NCBI RefSeq assembly: GCF_937980635.1
Contig: NZ_CALJPG010000016.1
Span: 1-64,000, forward strand
Direction: 5' to 3'
From: an uncultured Campylobacter sp.
GTDB taxonomy: Bacteria; Campylobacterota; Campylobacteria; Campylobacterales; Campylobacteraceae
DNA: 64,000 nucleotides
Of this stretch, positions 52,604 to 60,814 are shown one piece after another. Numbering within the stretch: position 1 is the stretch's first letter; every line of letters starts with the position of its first letter. The position numbers and the translations under genes were made by a program. The notes below the pieces were generated by a model that saw nothing but the letters and a program-made list of their open reading frames with translations, was not told the origin of the DNA and did not search any database.

Positions 52604-55600
52604 TTAGCGCGAAATTTCGCTTAGATACGCCGCGAGCTGCCCGTATGCGATGCCGCTGTCGTTGCACGGAATCTCGCGGTTTAGATGAAATTTTACTCCT
52701 CGTTCGCGCAGCTTTTTGCACGTAAGATTTAGAAGCGTCGCGTTTTGAAAGACCCCGCCGCTTAGCACGACCTCCAGCCCCGCGCCCTCGGCGAAAGCTG
52801 CGATGAAATTTGCGATGGCGTTTATAAATTTCGTCGCAGCCAAGCGCGGCTCATCGCGCAAAGCCTGCAAAAACGCCTCTTTGTAATCGATCACATAGCA
52901 TTCGCCCTCAAGGCTCGGCGCGCAAGCTCTATTTTGCGGGGTTTGATCCGCATCGGCGGCGCTTTTGCTTTTAGAATTTATTAAATTCAGGGCGGATGCT
53001 TGGTTTATAGAATTTGAGGCGGAACTTTCATTCTTTTTATCGCTGCTTTCGGCGATGTTTTGGGTCGCTAGTTTAAGCTTGCCTTTGCTCGCCGCATTGC
53101 CAGCAAGCTTTTTAAAATCGCCTTGCAACGCGCAGCTATCTTTCATACCGCTATGATTTTTCGCATTTAAACCGCCCTGCCCCGCTTCGCGCGCCAAATC
53201 ATCGGCGCTTTGCTGCTGCGAAGCGGATTGTGGCGCGTTTTGGATAAAATTTTTGCCCTCCTTTCGCAGCGTAAATTCGTAGCTCTGCTCGCAGCCGTCG
53301 ATATAGAGGTTTTCTAGCCGCATGCCCGCCTCGCCGTCGAAGCTTACGGTTCGCAGGTCGCAAATGACCGCCGCAAACGCGTCGAACAGCCGCCCTAGCG
53401 AGCTTGAGCGGACGGCACGCGGTGCGATTTTTTCTAAATTTGCGACTTCGCCCGTGCTAAATTTTGCCAAAAACTCGCGTGCAGCGTCCTTTGCGTTAAA
53501 TTTAAATATGAGCGCGAGCGCAAGTTTGTAGATGTTTTTGATCGCATTCTCGCCGCCGATAAGCGCGATTTCATCAAATTTTGCGATGCGACGATAGCCG
53601 TGCGGGTCAAACACCATCACTTCGCCGCCCCAAATTTTGCCGTCCGTGCCGTAGCCGGTGCCGTCGAAGCAGAAGCCGAGGTATTTTTTGCCGCTAAAAA
53701 GAAGATCATTTTGCGCTAAATTTGAAACCAGATGCGCGAAATGGTGCTGGTAGCGGATCACGGGGTATCCGCGCCGCTCGAAAAAACGCGTGTGCGAAAA
53801 CTGCGGGTGCAGATCCGCGATAACGGCGTCGAACTTCAGCTCGTAGGCGCACACGAACATATCCAAAAGCGCGAAAAATCGCTCATTTGTGGCGACGTTT
53901 TTAAGATCGCCGATGTAGGGCGAGATGAAAATTTGCCCGTCTTTGTAGATCGCAAACTCATTTTTAAGCTCTGCTCCGAGCGCTAGGAAAGTGCCTTTTA
54001 GCTGGAATTTGCTAGGGAAAATTTTTGGATTCATTCCGCGAGAGGTTCGCAAAAACAGCGCTCGATTTAAAATTCCGCTCGCTTGATCGTTCGCGCTTTT
54101 GAAATTTAACGCTGTGACGCCGTTTTTAAAATTTAATGTTGTGTCCTGGCTGCCTGGGGTCGCGTCTCGCTTGCTATTTGAGGTCACAAAGCGCTCGCTA
54201 TCCTGGGCTGCGATATTATGTTTGGTCTCGCTTGGCGCCGCTACGTCGCTTTTTAAATTTGAAGGTGCGGCGCCAAATTTATCGCTCAATGTTGCTGCGC
54301 CCTGTCCGCCTTTTGCTTTTTCGAGATTTTCCGCGTTCTCGGTGCCGCAGCGCTTCGTATCAATCGATGCCGCGCCGTTTTTAAAATTTAAAGATGCGCC
54401 GTCACGTTCATCGTTTGATGCCACGACGTCGCGCCCGTCATCCGAGAACGCGTCGCAACTATCTATCGCCGCATCGGTGCTTTCATCGGCTATCGTCGCG
54501 TCGCAGATGCTACCTAGCGCGGCGCTTTCTTGCTCATTTTTTGCTTTTTCGGATAAATTTTGCGAATTTTTTAGCTCGCAAACGGCTACTCGCGAGCTTT
54601 GCAGACCTTCACTCGGATCACGCTTCGAGCCTTGCTTGGAATTTGCCCGTTTTAGAGCATCGCTTTTCGAGTTTGACGTATTTTCATTCGGCTGCCGCTT
54701 TATAATCACGTTCAAATCGGACTTCGTATCGATCGAGGGAAGCGACACAGCATGCGGTGCTTCAAAATTTTGTGCCATATTCTCGCTGTGAGCCCGGGTC
54801 TCAAGCGTGTATATATCGTGCGTGCAATCGTTTGCATTCGCGCTTGCAGCTTCTTTTTTAATTTCCTGCAAAAACGCGATACTATCGTCGCTCGGCGTTA
54901 AAATTTCGCGGTCGTTATCCAGGTAAAACGAGATGACGCCGCTCAGCTTCGCGCGCAACTCCTCGCTGCTAAAAATAATGGGCTCGCCGCTGATATTTGC
55001 GCTTGTGGCGACGATCGGGCGATCAAAGTGTTCAAAAAGCAACAGATGCACGCCGGTATTGGCTAGGAAAATGCCAATTTTATTAAGGTTTGGCGCCACG
55101 CTTGGAGCGATAAAAATCGCACCCGCCCTAAAAATCGCCGAAAAGCTCGCGGGCAAACGCACGAAATCGCCCCCGTTATCGGAATATGCGCCACGCACGT
55201 CCGCCACGCACGCCTGCGCAGAGCATGAGCCTTGCGAATTTATCGTCTGTTGCGAACTTGGCTCGCTCACCGCACATTGCAAAGCCGCCTTATCTGCAGC
55301 GTTTTGCAAGTCCTGCTCACACGCCCCATATCGCGAGTTTGCCCTATCCGCGGCATATTGCAAACTTGAAATATTCGCGGATCTTTGCGAAACGGGCTCG
55401 CTCGCTGCAGGCTGCAAATCAGATATCTTCGTTGAGAGTTGTAAATTTTGCTCGTCCGCATGCCAAGAACCGGGCGATACGTATCGCAGTTCTCTGCCAT
55501 TTGCCGCAAATTGCGATTTTAACTCGTTAATCGTAACTTGCGCCTCGCTTACTGCTTGCGGCGAGCTCAAATTTTTAGCCGCGCACCGCAAATCAGATCC

Positions 55601-57355
55601 ATCGTACGCGCGCTCTAGCTCGTTTACTGCACATTGCGAGTCGTCTGCCGCTAGCATATCGTAGGCGAAATTACGGTGCGCCGTTTTGCTGAAAATTTGC
55701 GCACTCTGTAATATCCCCTGCTCTGCGCAATTTTCAGCGCTTTGCGTACTAAAATTTTGCGTTGCGGAATTTCGTAAATTTTGTAGTTCAGAGCCCTGCC
55801 ATTGCGCCGCCTCTTCTTGCTCGCCCGCAAATTTCGGCGATATAGGATTTTTGCCTTGCGCCTTTAAATTTTGCGTGCCGAAATCCGCCGCAAAGCCCGT
55901 CAGCGTGCGCCAAACGAACTCACGCTTTTTTAAAATCACGATCGGCTTGACGTTACAGTCTATCAGCGCCTCTTCCTCTGCGCTTAGGCTCGCTGCGCGC
56001 CCTGCCTGCGCTGCGTCGCGACACATGATCGCAAAGGGCTTACTCGGGCGCTTTTTGAGCGTTCGCAGCATGCGTACCGCGCGCTCGTTCGTAGCATCGC
56101 AAACGATGTGAAAGCCGCCCATCCCCTTGATCGCGCCAATCTGTCCACGCCGCAAAAGCTCCGCCGTGCGCGCTATCGCCTCCTCGCCGCTTGATAAAAT
56201 TTCACCACCCGCGCCGCATAAAAACAGCTGCGGACCGCAGTGCGGGCAGGAGATCGGCTCGGCGTGATAGCGGCGCGTAAGCGGGTCTGTGTATTCGCCG
56301 CGACAGAACTCGCACATCTCAAATGCCCTCATCGTGGTGTTTGCGCGGTCGTATGGCAGCGCGGCGATGATGCTAAGGCGCGGGCCGCAATCCGTGCAGT
56401 TGATAAAAGGATAGTGGAAACGCGGATTTTGCGGGTCGTAAAACTCTTTTTTACACTGATCGCAGATCGCAAAATCGGGCAAAATCGGGTTAAATTTGCG
56501 CCCCTCTTTGGATTGCGTGATCTTAAAATCAGTAAAATTCTGCGTAAAATATTGCGTATTTAGATCGGTGCAGATAATTTTATCGATTCGACAAAGCGGC
56601 GGCGCTTCACTGCGAAGGCGCTGCTCGAAAATTTTCAAAATTTCTTCTTCGCGCAGATCTTGCTCGACGCTTTGCGAATCGTGTTTAAAGTCCTGCAAGT
56701 CCTCTTTCGCATCTTGCAAGTCGCGCTTAGTATTTTGCAAGTCTTGCAGCGATTCATTATGTGAAATACCTCGCTGCTGCGACGAATTTTGCACGATGAA
56801 ATTTTGATCCGACAAAGCGGGCAAAATGGAGCCCTGCTCGTTTAGATCGGTCTCGAATAAGTTCGGTAAAAATTTATCGCTCGCTGCAGCTTGAAAATCT
56901 CTCATCAAATCATGTGGCAAACTCGTCAAATCAGGCGGATTTGCTAAATCGTTTGTTAGATCACGTAGCAAGCCGGCCGAATCATTCGGTAAGTTCGGTG
57001 CGCTTTGCGGCGAAATGGAGTCCTGGCTTAAATTTGAGCCCGTAAAATTTAGTGACGAGCTTGCGGTCTCGCTAGAATCCGACTCGGCAGAATTTAAAGA
57101 CCGAGCAGCTGATGACGATACTTTCTGCGCTTGAATTTCGTTAGAATTTGGCTCATCTAAATTTAAAGGGGCGGAATTTTTATCAATCGAGCCTTTTTGC
57201 GGCTCGGAAAGATCTGCGCAAACGATGATTTTAACGCCCTCGCCGTCGTTATAAACCTCGCCTTTTAGCCCTAAATCCACGGCGAGTTTGTAGACGAACG
57301 GGCGAAATCCGACCCCCTGCACCGCTCCGAAAACCTCAAATTTAGCCGCTTTCAT
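52604..57355 (-). CDS. hypF: Giant carbamoyltransferase HypF with four long insertions
   Basis: About 1583 residues; the family is ~750-780. HypF makes carbamoyl-AMP and carbamoylates HypE. All domains are readable in one frame: acylphosphatase (FEVFGAVQGVGFRPFVYKLA), two zinc fingers (CDQCKKEF...CTDCGPRL; CEFCRGEY...CPHCGPQL), YrdC-like (GAIKGMGGFHIVCDA, KKRPSKPFAIMCRD, PIVATSANISGEP) and Kae1-like (FLALGAELKNEFAI, HQ[HF]-type RYQHHFAHL, CFDGTGYGTDGKIWGGE, VVLSGGVFQNATLL). Insertions lie at about 57215-56661, 55893-55177, 54868-54064 and 53253-52915, each between structural elements and each low-complexity; the first two are exact periodic repeats. The start at 57355 gives the family N-terminus. 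Catalytic motifs are intact, so activity is likely. Confidence 0.93.
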   Translation of the reverse strand: MKAAKFEVFGAVQGVGFRPFVYKLAVDLGLKGEVYNDGEGVKIIVCADLSEPQKGSIDKNSAPLNLDEPNSNEIQAQKVSSSAARSLNSAESDSSETASSSLNFTGSNLSQDSISPQSAPNLPNDSAGLLRDLTNDLANPPDLTSLPHDLMRDFQAAASDKFLPNLFETDLNEQGSILPALSDQNFIVQNSSQQRGISHNESLQDLQNTKRDLQDAKEDLQDFKHDSQSVEQDLREEEILKIFEQRLRSEAPPLCRIDKIICTDLNTQYFTQNFTDFKITQSKEGRKFNPILPDFAICDQCKKEFYDPQNPRFHYPFINCTDCGPRLSIIAALPYDRANTTMRAFEMCEFCRGEYTDPLTRRYHAEPISCPHCGPQLFLCGAGGEILSSGEEAIARTAELLRRGQIGAIKGMGGFHIVCDATNERAVRMLRTLKKRPSKPFAIMCRDAAQAGRAASLSAEEEALIDCNVKPIVILKKREFVWRTLTGFAADFGTQNLKAQGKNPISPKFAGEQEEAAQWQGSELQNLRNSATQNFSTQSAENCAEQGILQSAQIFSKTAHRNFAYDMLAADDSQCAVNELERAYDGSDLRCAAKNLSSPQAVSEAQVTINELKSQFAANGRELRYVSPGSWHADEQNLQLSTKISDLQPAASEPVSQRSANISSLQYAADRANSRYGACEQDLQNAADKAALQCAVSEPSSQQTINSQGSCSAQACVADVRGAYSDNGGDFVRLPASFSAIFRAGAIFIAPSVAPNLNKIGIFLANTGVHLLLFEHFDRPIVATSANISGEPIIFSSEELRAKLSGVISFYLDNDREILTPSDDSIAFLQEIKKEAASANANDCTHDIYTLETRAHSENMAQNFEAPHAVSLPSIDTKSDLNVIIKRQPNENTSNSKSDALKRANSKQGSKRDPSEGLQSSRVAVCELKNSQNLSEKAKNEQESAALGSICDATIADESTDAAIDSCDAFSDDGRDVVASNDERDGASLNFKNGAASIDTKRCGTENAENLEKAKGGQGAATLSDKFGAAPSNLKSDVAAPSETKHNIAAQDSERFVTSNSKRDATPGSQDTTLNFKNGVTALNFKSANDQASGILNRALFLRTSRGMNPKIFPSKFQLKGTFLALGAELKNEFAIYKDGQIFISPYIGDLKNVATNERFFALLDMFVCAYELKFDAVIADLHPQFSHTRFFERRGYPVIRYQHHFAHLVSNLAQNDLLFSGKKYLGFCFDGTGYGTDGKIWGGEVMVFDPHGYRRIAKFDEIALIGGENAIKNIYKLALALIFKFNAKDAAREFLAKFSTGEVANLEKIAPRAVRSSSLGRLFDAFAAVICDLRTVSFDGEAGMRLENLYIDGCEQSYEFTLRKEGKNFIQNAPQSASQQQSADDLAREAGQGGLNAKNHSGMKDSCALQGDFKKLAGNAASKGKLKLATQNIAESSDKKNESSASNSINQASALNLINSKSKSAADADQTPQNRACAPSLEGECYVIDYKEAFLQALRDEPRLAATKFINAIANFIAAFAEGAGLEVVLSGGVFQNATLLNLTCKKLRERGVKFHLNREIPCNDSGIAYGQLAAYLSEISR
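55250..55444. repeat. 27-bp periodic array within hypF
   Basis: TTGCAA-type cores (TTGCAA, TTGCGA, CTGCAA, TTGTAA, a weak ATCGCG at one place) start at 55250, 55277, 55304, 55331, 55358, 55385, 55412 and 55439: eight positions exactly 27 bp apart. On the coding strand this gives 9-residue units such as LQYAADRAN and LQNAADKAA. Confidence 0.85.
56673..56741. repeat. 21-bp periodic array within hypF
   Basis: TGCAAGTC-like words at 56673, 56694, 56715 and 56736, exactly 21 bp apart. On the coding strand they give heptads DLQNTKR, DLQDAKE, DLQDFKH, DSQSVEQ, which could form a short coiled coil. Confidence 0.85.
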
Positions 57356-57365
57356 GCACGTGCTT

Positions 57366-57629
57366 TCATAAATTGCGCGGTGCAGGAGCTGCTTTGCAAG
57401 CAAGTTGCGCTCGCTGCAAGCGGACAAAACGTACCAGGCGCCTCAAAATATGCTCTAAATTTAATAAAATTTGTTCCTTTGCTTCCGCGCCCTTTGCCGC
57501 TTTTTTAAAATTTCGCGCGATCTCATCTGCGTTAAGCTTAGCCCGTATGGCGCAGCTATCGGCACCGCAATGCCCGCGCAACTCGCCGTTTTGCGAATAA
57601 GGCTTCAAAGCTTTGCCAAAAATACGCAT
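57366..57629 (-). CDS. Small hypothetical ORF between hydE and hypF
   Basis: An 87-codon frame that fits between hydE (11 nt upstream) and hypF (10 nt downstream) as a gene in the operon would. The product is basic, with a helical middle (ADEIARNFKKAAKGAEAKEQILLNLEHILRRLVRFVRL). No family recognised and no strong ribosome site, so it may be only a filler frame. Confidence 0.4.
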   Translation of the reverse strand: MRIFGKALKPYSQNGELRGHCGADSCAIRAKLNADEIARNFKKAAKGAEAKEQILLNLEHILRRLVRFVRLQRAQLACKAAPAPRNL

Positions 57630-57640
57630 ATATGCCCGAT

Positions 57641-59278
57641 CTAGCGAGCTTGAAGCGCGAAGCTGTCGCTAAAGCTCGCGTCAAAATTTTTGCAAAGTTT
57701 AAGCATTAAATCCGCGAATTTGCGCCCGCCAAACATCGCGCCGCCGAAGATCAAAACATCAAAATCCTCTTTGCGCTCATCCGCCAGATCGCTTAAAAAG
57801 TAGCCCAAACTATCGAAAAATCCGAACGCAAACAGCTTCTCATTGGCGCTTGCGAGCGCATAGCTCATCGCCGAGCGCAAAATTTTATCCGCTTGCAGGC
57901 AGCCGTGTTCGTCCGTGCAAAAATCAAGCCGCACCCCTTTGCCGCCCGCAAAATCCTCCGCAGCGGCAATCAAAAACGCCGCATCGCGCCCCCATATAAG
58001 CTGCGCGGCGACGCTAAAGATGGTGTGAAATCCCGCGTTTGCGCTTTTTAAAATTTCATCGATTTTTGCGGCGTTTACGTTAAATTTGGCGCTGAAATTT
58101 TCAAGCAGCTTCGCGCCCGTCTCATCCGCGCAAATTTGAGCCTTAAGTTCGTCGAAACTGCGCGACAGATTAAATTTCAGCAGAATTTTTTTAGAGCTTT
58201 CGCCGTAAATTGCGATCTCATCGTCTGCGCCCACGCCCAAAAAGCAGCGCAAAACGCGTTTTTTGGAGTCGTTCAAAACCCCCTTCTCGCGGCACGTAAG
58301 CGCAAAAAGAGCGGAGTTTTTGTCGTTTGAGTTTTTCAGATAGGAGCTCGCGCTGCCGCTTAAAAAATCCTCGTTTTGCACGATCAAAAAGCCGTTTTGC
58401 AGCGGCGCGACTTTAAAAATTTTATCTTTTTGCGCCGCGCTTTCGCATTTTGCGCTTAAAAAATAGATCCCGTCGCTTGCCAAAGCACGCCCAAGCGCAA
58501 ACACGAATATATCGCCCGCAAGCTTTACGTCAAAAAATTTAGGCGCGTCCTCGTGGTTTTTTCTAAAGATCGCATTGGTTTTTAGGCTTATGAGCGGCTT
58601 TTCGAAGGCTGCGAGCGCAATTTTGCTCTTTTCGTCGCTCGCAAAAATCCCATCCAGCGCGCCCACTCCCGCGGCTATCAAAAAATCGGTGCTAAAATCC
58701 ACATCCGCCTTGAGCGTGAAAGTTGCGCCGCCGCGCTTAATCTGCACCTGCTGAGCATGAAATAAGTTTATGCGGCAAAACTCCAGTAAGCAAGCAAAAT
58801 TCTCCCTACCTACCGCTTCAAATTTTCCGTCATGAAGCACGCTGGCGCCGCTTATTATTCCGAATTCGTTTTGAGACGGCTCGGCGTGAGCGAGGTATTC
58901 TTTCATCACTCGCGGGGTAAAGTTATTAAATTTAGCCTGACTGGCTGCGTTTGAAATTTCATCCTCTAAAAATTTGCTTAAATCGCCCGAGGAGGCATCT
59001 TCAAACGTGCCGTTAAATTTCAGAGCTTTCGCTTCGGCGCCGCCCTCGTCCACCACTCGCACGGAGGATTTTGCCAAAAATATAGAGTTTGGAATCAGCG
59101 GCATCGCCTCGTCGCTAAATTTTAAAATTTCATCCTCGCCGCCGCGCACGAAAAGGCTTATTAAGCTCGCCTCTTTTTTCAGGCAAAACTCAAGTGCGCT
59201 TTTGCGAGCATAAAACAGCAAGAAGTGCGCTATTAGCGCATTTTCATTAAGGTAGTTAAACTCATATGCTACTATCAT
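57641..59278 (-). CDS. hydE: Hydrogenase accessory protein HydE
   Basis: About 545 residues. It follows hydD as hydE does in Helicobacter and Wolinella, where the gene is needed for hydrogenase activity, though its chemistry is unknown. The sequence shows no classic domain; the C-terminal half has a hydrogenase-accessory look (HTIFSVAAQLIWGRDAAFLIAAAEDFAGGKGV, FDVLIFGGAMFGGRKFADLML). I place the start at 59278 (MIVAYEFNYLNENALIAHFL) with AAGGGG upstream; it overlaps hydD by 17 nt. The assignment rests on gene order as much as on sequence. Confidence 0.75.
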   Translation of the reverse strand: MIVAYEFNYLNENALIAHFLLFYARKSALEFCLKKEASLISLFVRGGEDEILKFSDEAMPLIPNSIFLAKSSVRVVDEGGAEAKALKFNGTFEDASSGDLSKFLEDEISNAASQAKFNNFTPRVMKEYLAHAEPSQNEFGIISGASVLHDGKFEAVGRENFACLLEFCRINLFHAQQVQIKRGGATFTLKADVDFSTDFLIAAGVGALDGIFASDEKSKIALAAFEKPLISLKTNAIFRKNHEDAPKFFDVKLAGDIFVFALGRALASDGIYFLSAKCESAAQKDKIFKVAPLQNGFLIVQNEDFLSGSASSYLKNSNDKNSALFALTCREKGVLNDSKKRVLRCFLGVGADDEIAIYGESSKKILLKFNLSRSFDELKAQICADETGAKLLENFSAKFNVNAAKIDEILKSANAGFHTIFSVAAQLIWGRDAAFLIAAAEDFAGGKGVRLDFCTDEHGCLQADKILRSAMSYALASANEKLFAFGFFDSLGYFLSDLADERKEDFDVLIFGGAMFGGRKFADLMLKLCKNFDASFSDSFALQAR

Positions 59279-60140
59279 CTCGCCCCTTTTTTGCAAATCG
59301 ATCCGCGATATCTTGGGCGCTGAGATCGGCGATTTTTTCATGCGCGAAACCAAGATTCGATAGGTACCTAAGCGCCGTTTTTTCCATGATTTTTGAGGAC
59401 TGCAATATCACAGAACTTAGCTTAAAGCTTGCTTCCTCGATGCGGCGCGGCACGACCGCTAGAATTTTAACGTGAGGCAGATCGCCGCAAAGATCCATCA
59501 TCTGCAGGGTTTGAAGCATTTCGACCTCGTGCGCCGAGCCGCTCCAGCTGATCTGCTTAGGCATCGCGTCGTAGTCGAAAAAATACACCTCGCCGCCCTT
59601 TGCGCCGTCCGCGTCTATGCAATCTACGAGCAAAATTTCATCAAATTCCGCCATCGTAGGCATCAAAAAGCTAGCCAGCGTCCCGCCGTCGATAAAGCTG
59701 ATCTGATCCGCACTATCGCTCGGCACGGCGAGATTTTTGGCAACGAGGTTCGCATTGATAGAGCTTTGCGCTGCGGAATTTATGGCGGAATTCTGCGAAG
59801 TAGAATTTGAAGCGAAATTCTGCTTTGCGGAATTTTCTGAAGTAGAATTTCGGTCTAAATTCGCTGTCGCGAAATTTTGCTTAAAGATAGAATTCTCATC
59901 TGCAAAATTTTGCAAGGAGTTGCGCTCTATGGAATTTTGCGAGGTAGAATTTTGTATCGCAGAGACTTGGGCGGAATTTTGCATGAAATTCTGCGCCGCG
60001 AAATCCTCGCCCGCCTTAGAATTTCGTGCGGCGGCTTTAGGATAAAATTTATAGTTCTGCGCGAGCGCGCGGACGAAGTGCACGCCTATGCCCTCGTCCG
60101 CGTAGATGACGTTGCCGATACCCAGTACCAGCACCCTCAA
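59262..60140 (-). CDS. hydD: Hydrogenase maturation protease HydD with a long insertion
   Basis: A 292-residue protease; relatives are ~160-200. It trims the C-terminus of the hydrogenase large subunit after nickel is inserted. VLGIGNVIYADEGIGVHFVRAL carries the Glu/Asp nickel ligand, DGGTLASFLMPTM and LVDCIDADGAKGG the next element, and SWSGSAHEVEMLQTL the His. Between the first and second elements lies an insertion of ~110 residues (60045-59715) made of Gln-Asn-Ser/Phe units, encoded by AATT cores in frame. It overlaps hydC by ATGA. Confidence 0.9.
   Translation of the reverse strand: MRVLVLGIGNVIYADEGIGVHFVRALAQNYKFYPKAAARNSKAGEDFAAQNFMQNSAQVSAIQNSTSQNSIERNSLQNFADENSIFKQNFATANLDRNSTSENSAKQNFASNSTSQNSAINSAAQSSINANLVAKNLAVPSDSADQISFIDGGTLASFLMPTMAEFDEILLVDCIDADGAKGGEVYFFDYDAMPKQISWSGSAHEVEMLQTLQMMDLCGDLPHVKILAVVPRRIEEASFKLSSVILQSSKIMEKTALRYLSNLGFAHEKIADLSAQDIADRFAKKGRDDSSI
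59776..59991. repeat. In-frame AATT-core array within hydD
   Basis: GAATTT/GAATTC/AAATTC cores at 59776, 59788, 59803, 59815, 59830, 59845, 59857, 59872, 59890, 59905, 59932, 59947, 59974 and 59986. Every spacing is a multiple of three (12, 15, 18 or 27), mostly 12 and 15. On the coding strand each core gives N-S or N-F. Confidence 0.85.
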
Positions 60141-60811
60141 GCGTGCTCTTCCTTTTTAAATTTATAGCCGCTTACGATCGCATCCATCGCGCCATCCCTG
60201 CCCTTGACGGCGTTAAAGACCGCCATATAGACGTGGATCGGCACGAAGATTATGATGATATTCATACAAAGATGATGTATCATTCGCACTTCGCTTAGAT
60301 CGCCCATCGCAGCTTCTAGCGGGCGCAAGAGCCCGTATAGCGCGCCGCCGAGCCCTTCGTGATAGACGTGAACGTATAAGATCATACCCGTTAGGCAGAT
60401 TACGAACAGCACTAGATAAAAGCCCAGATAGGAAATGAACTGTAGCGGGTTGTAAACGCCGCGAAGATGCGGGTGCTCGCCCAAAAAGATATAGTATTTG
60501 ATCTGAGCGATCCAGACGCGCGGGCTAAAAAAATCCTTGATGCTTAAAAGCTCTTTTCTACTCTTTTTATCGAAGAAGAAAAGATAGGTTTTAAAGATCG
60601 CCGCACCGATCATCGCAAAGCCGAAGATCAGATGCACGAATCTAAATTTAGCCTGCATGAAAAGCACCGGCTCGGGACTCACCTCGGGCGCGGTGAAAAC
60701 AAAGGCGATGTAATATCCGGTGATCACCAAAATCGTAATGCAAAGCGCACGCAGCCAGTGAGTGAGCCTAAGGCCGATTGAGAACTCGTATTCCGCAAAT
60801 CTTTTTTTCAT
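60137..60811 (-). CDS. hydC: Uptake hydrogenase cytochrome b subunit
   Basis: A 224-residue membrane cytochrome b. Four membrane segments carry the haem-ligand histidines (GLRLTHWLRALCITILVITGYY, FRFVHLIFGFAMIGAAIF, MIHHLCMNIIIIFVPIHVYM). It takes electrons from HydA and reduces menaquinone. Normal length. AAAGGA precedes the ATG. It starts 3 nt after hydB. Confidence 0.94.
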   Translation of the reverse strand: MKKRFAEYEFSIGLRLTHWLRALCITILVITGYYIAFVFTAPEVSPEPVLFMQAKFRFVHLIFGFAMIGAAIFKTYLFFFDKKSRKELLSIKDFFSPRVWIAQIKYYIFLGEHPHLRGVYNPLQFISYLGFYLVLFVICLTGMILYVHVYHEGLGGALYGLLRPLEAAMGDLSEVRMIHHLCMNIIIIFVPIHVYMAVFNAVKGRDGAMDAIVSGYKFKKEEHA

Positions 60812-60814
60812 CGT

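Noticed and set aside
54099..55664. Long plus-strand frames opposite hypF.
   Set aside because: They mirror the low-complexity insertions of hypF; repeat DNA gives open frames on both strands. No ribosome site or domain.
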